Under the pieces are notes generated by a model. That model was not told the origin of the DNA, did no database searches, and was given only the letters and a program-made list of their open reading frames with translations. Source: Caldivirga sp. UBA161 (lineage in GTDB: Archaea; Thermoproteota; Thermoprotei; Thermoproteales; Thermocladiaceae). Taken from it: a DNA stretch of 5,457 nucleotides. The translations under genes were made by a program, and so were the position numbers. Of this stretch, positions 5,076-5,457 are shown piece by piece. Where the stretch lies: positions 1,345-6,801 of the forward strand of contig NZ_DAXS01000082.1 of the NCBI RefSeq assembly GCF_002506515.1, read 5' to 3'. Within the stretch, counting starts at the first letter, position 1, and each line of letters starts with the position of its first letter.

Positions 5076-5444
5076 ATGTCGTACTTACGAAGAAACGCAT
5101 TAAGCTTCTTAAGGGAAGCTGAACGGGATTTCAATGATGGTGAGCTTAATTTAGCCATGTTTCACCTTGAGCAAGCGCTGCAACTTGCCTTAAAGTACAC
5201 TCTCTATGAGAGGACGGGAACCTTTAAGAGGGCACATGATGTAATGGACCTCCTTGAGGACATCATTAAGCTGACCAATAATGATAAGTTAAGGGAATTA
5301 TTGGAGAAGGAGGCTCATATCCTTGATTTATTAAGGCAAGCCTATATAAGTGCCAGATACCTGCCTATTCAATATAGTGGGAGGTCTGTTCAGGAGGCAT
5401 TGAACCTAGTGAGGTTGATTCTGCATGAGCTTGAGTTACTTTAA
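5076..5444 (+). CDS. HEPN domain protein (COG2250-like)
   Basis: This 122-residue all-helical protein is of the small HEPN type usually encoded beside a minimal nucleotidyltransferase (MNT). Such pairs often act as toxin-antitoxin modules in which HEPN is an RNase and MNT disarms it by adding nucleotides; others have no proven role. The family pattern is clear: 'ALSFLREAERDFNDGELNLAMFHLEQALQLALKYTLYERTG' (8-48) is the first helix pair, 'RAHDVMDLLEDI' (52-63) carries the conserved H54, and 'AYISARYLPIQYSGRSVQEAL' (89-109) is the typical closing segment. The RNase signature R-x(4-6)-H is not matched: R94 is followed by a tyrosine (Y100) instead of a histidine, so catalysis is uncertain. The length is normal and the gene looks intact. 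A TATA-like box supports the ATG at 5076. An ATG six bases after the stop probably opens the partner gene. A possible degenerate copy of its start lies just upstream. Confidence 0.85.
   Translation: MSYLRRNALSFLREAERDFNDGELNLAMFHLEQALQLALKYTLYERTGTFKRAHDVMDLLEDIIKLTNNDKLRELLEKEAHILDLLRQAYISARYLPIQYSGRSVQEALNLVRLILHELELL
5098..5109 (+). repeat. 12-bp direct repeat, copy 2 (inside HEPN gene)
   Basis: This second copy of CATTAAGCTTCT encodes part of 'ALSFL' near the HEPN N-terminus. Its partner is at 5002-5013. Similarity between the two places continues past the exact repeat at a lower level for about 23 more bases. Confidence 0.7.
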
Positions 5445-5450
5445 GGAAAA

Positions 5451-5457
5451 ATGGGAG
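5451..5457 (+). CDS. possible start of next gene, cut by window end
   Basis: An ATG (5451-5453) followed by GGA stands six bases after the HEPN stop codon, preceded by AAGGAAAA, which is purine-rich enough for a weak ribosome site. Such tight spacing is usual for HEPN/MNT pairs, so a minimal nucleotidyltransferase is the expected product. Only two full codons are visible, so the identity is a guess from context. Confidence 0.3.

Noticed and set aside
4913..5158. 81-codon minus-strand ORF across the gap before the HEPN gene
   Set aside because: It overlaps two real genes in antisense. Its internal repeat (ASLEKLN / ASLKKLN) is the reverse reading of the 12-bp direct repeat and is explained by that.

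Overview
The window looks like chromosome of a thermophilic crenarchaeon, most likely a Thermoproteales member close to Caldivirga, Vulcanisaeta or Thermocladium. The reasons are a Cren7-type chromatin protein gene, a UPF0282 archaeal metallo-hydrolase, an archaeal-type orotidine-5'-phosphate decarboxylase, moderate AT-rich composition, and TATA-like boxes centred about 25-28 bases before several start codons, as expected for leaderless transcripts. The genus is inferred from general character, not from a database match.

Layout: positions 42-971 (+) encode the UPF0282 protein. Positions 972-1283 are a non-coding or weakly coding stretch with TATA-like boxes, one doubtful 39-codon ORF and a perfect 8-bp hairpin. 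It leads into the Cren7-like gene (1284-1469, +). A T-rich hairpin region (about 1493-1521) separates that gene from the convergent pyrF (1532-2191, -). pyrF follows a probable ACT-domain regulator gene (2213-2875, -) on the same strand, with its own TATA-like box at the end of that gene and an inverted repeat over its start codon. A 93-base divergent promoter region with a central inverted repeat (2915-2930) separates the regulator from a TauE/SafE-family permease (2969-3799, +). After a 164-base gap comes a GT4-type glycosyltransferase (3964-4959, +). The window closes with a small HEPN protein (5076-5444, +), probably the first half of a HEPN/MNT pair whose second gene seems to begin at 5451 and is cut by the window end.

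The genes do not form one pathway. The main functional links are the regulator-pyrF strand pair, the regulator/permease divergent pair, and the HEPN module at the right end. No clearly new multi-gene system is visible. The points most worth a second look are an apparent degenerate copy of the HEPN gene start just upstream of the intact gene, the operator-like palindromes at 2186-2203 and 2915-2930, the long structured leader before the Cren7-like gene with two non-canonical cysteines in its protein, and changed family-signature residues in the glycosyltransferase (EX7D) and pyrF (Thr to Ile).
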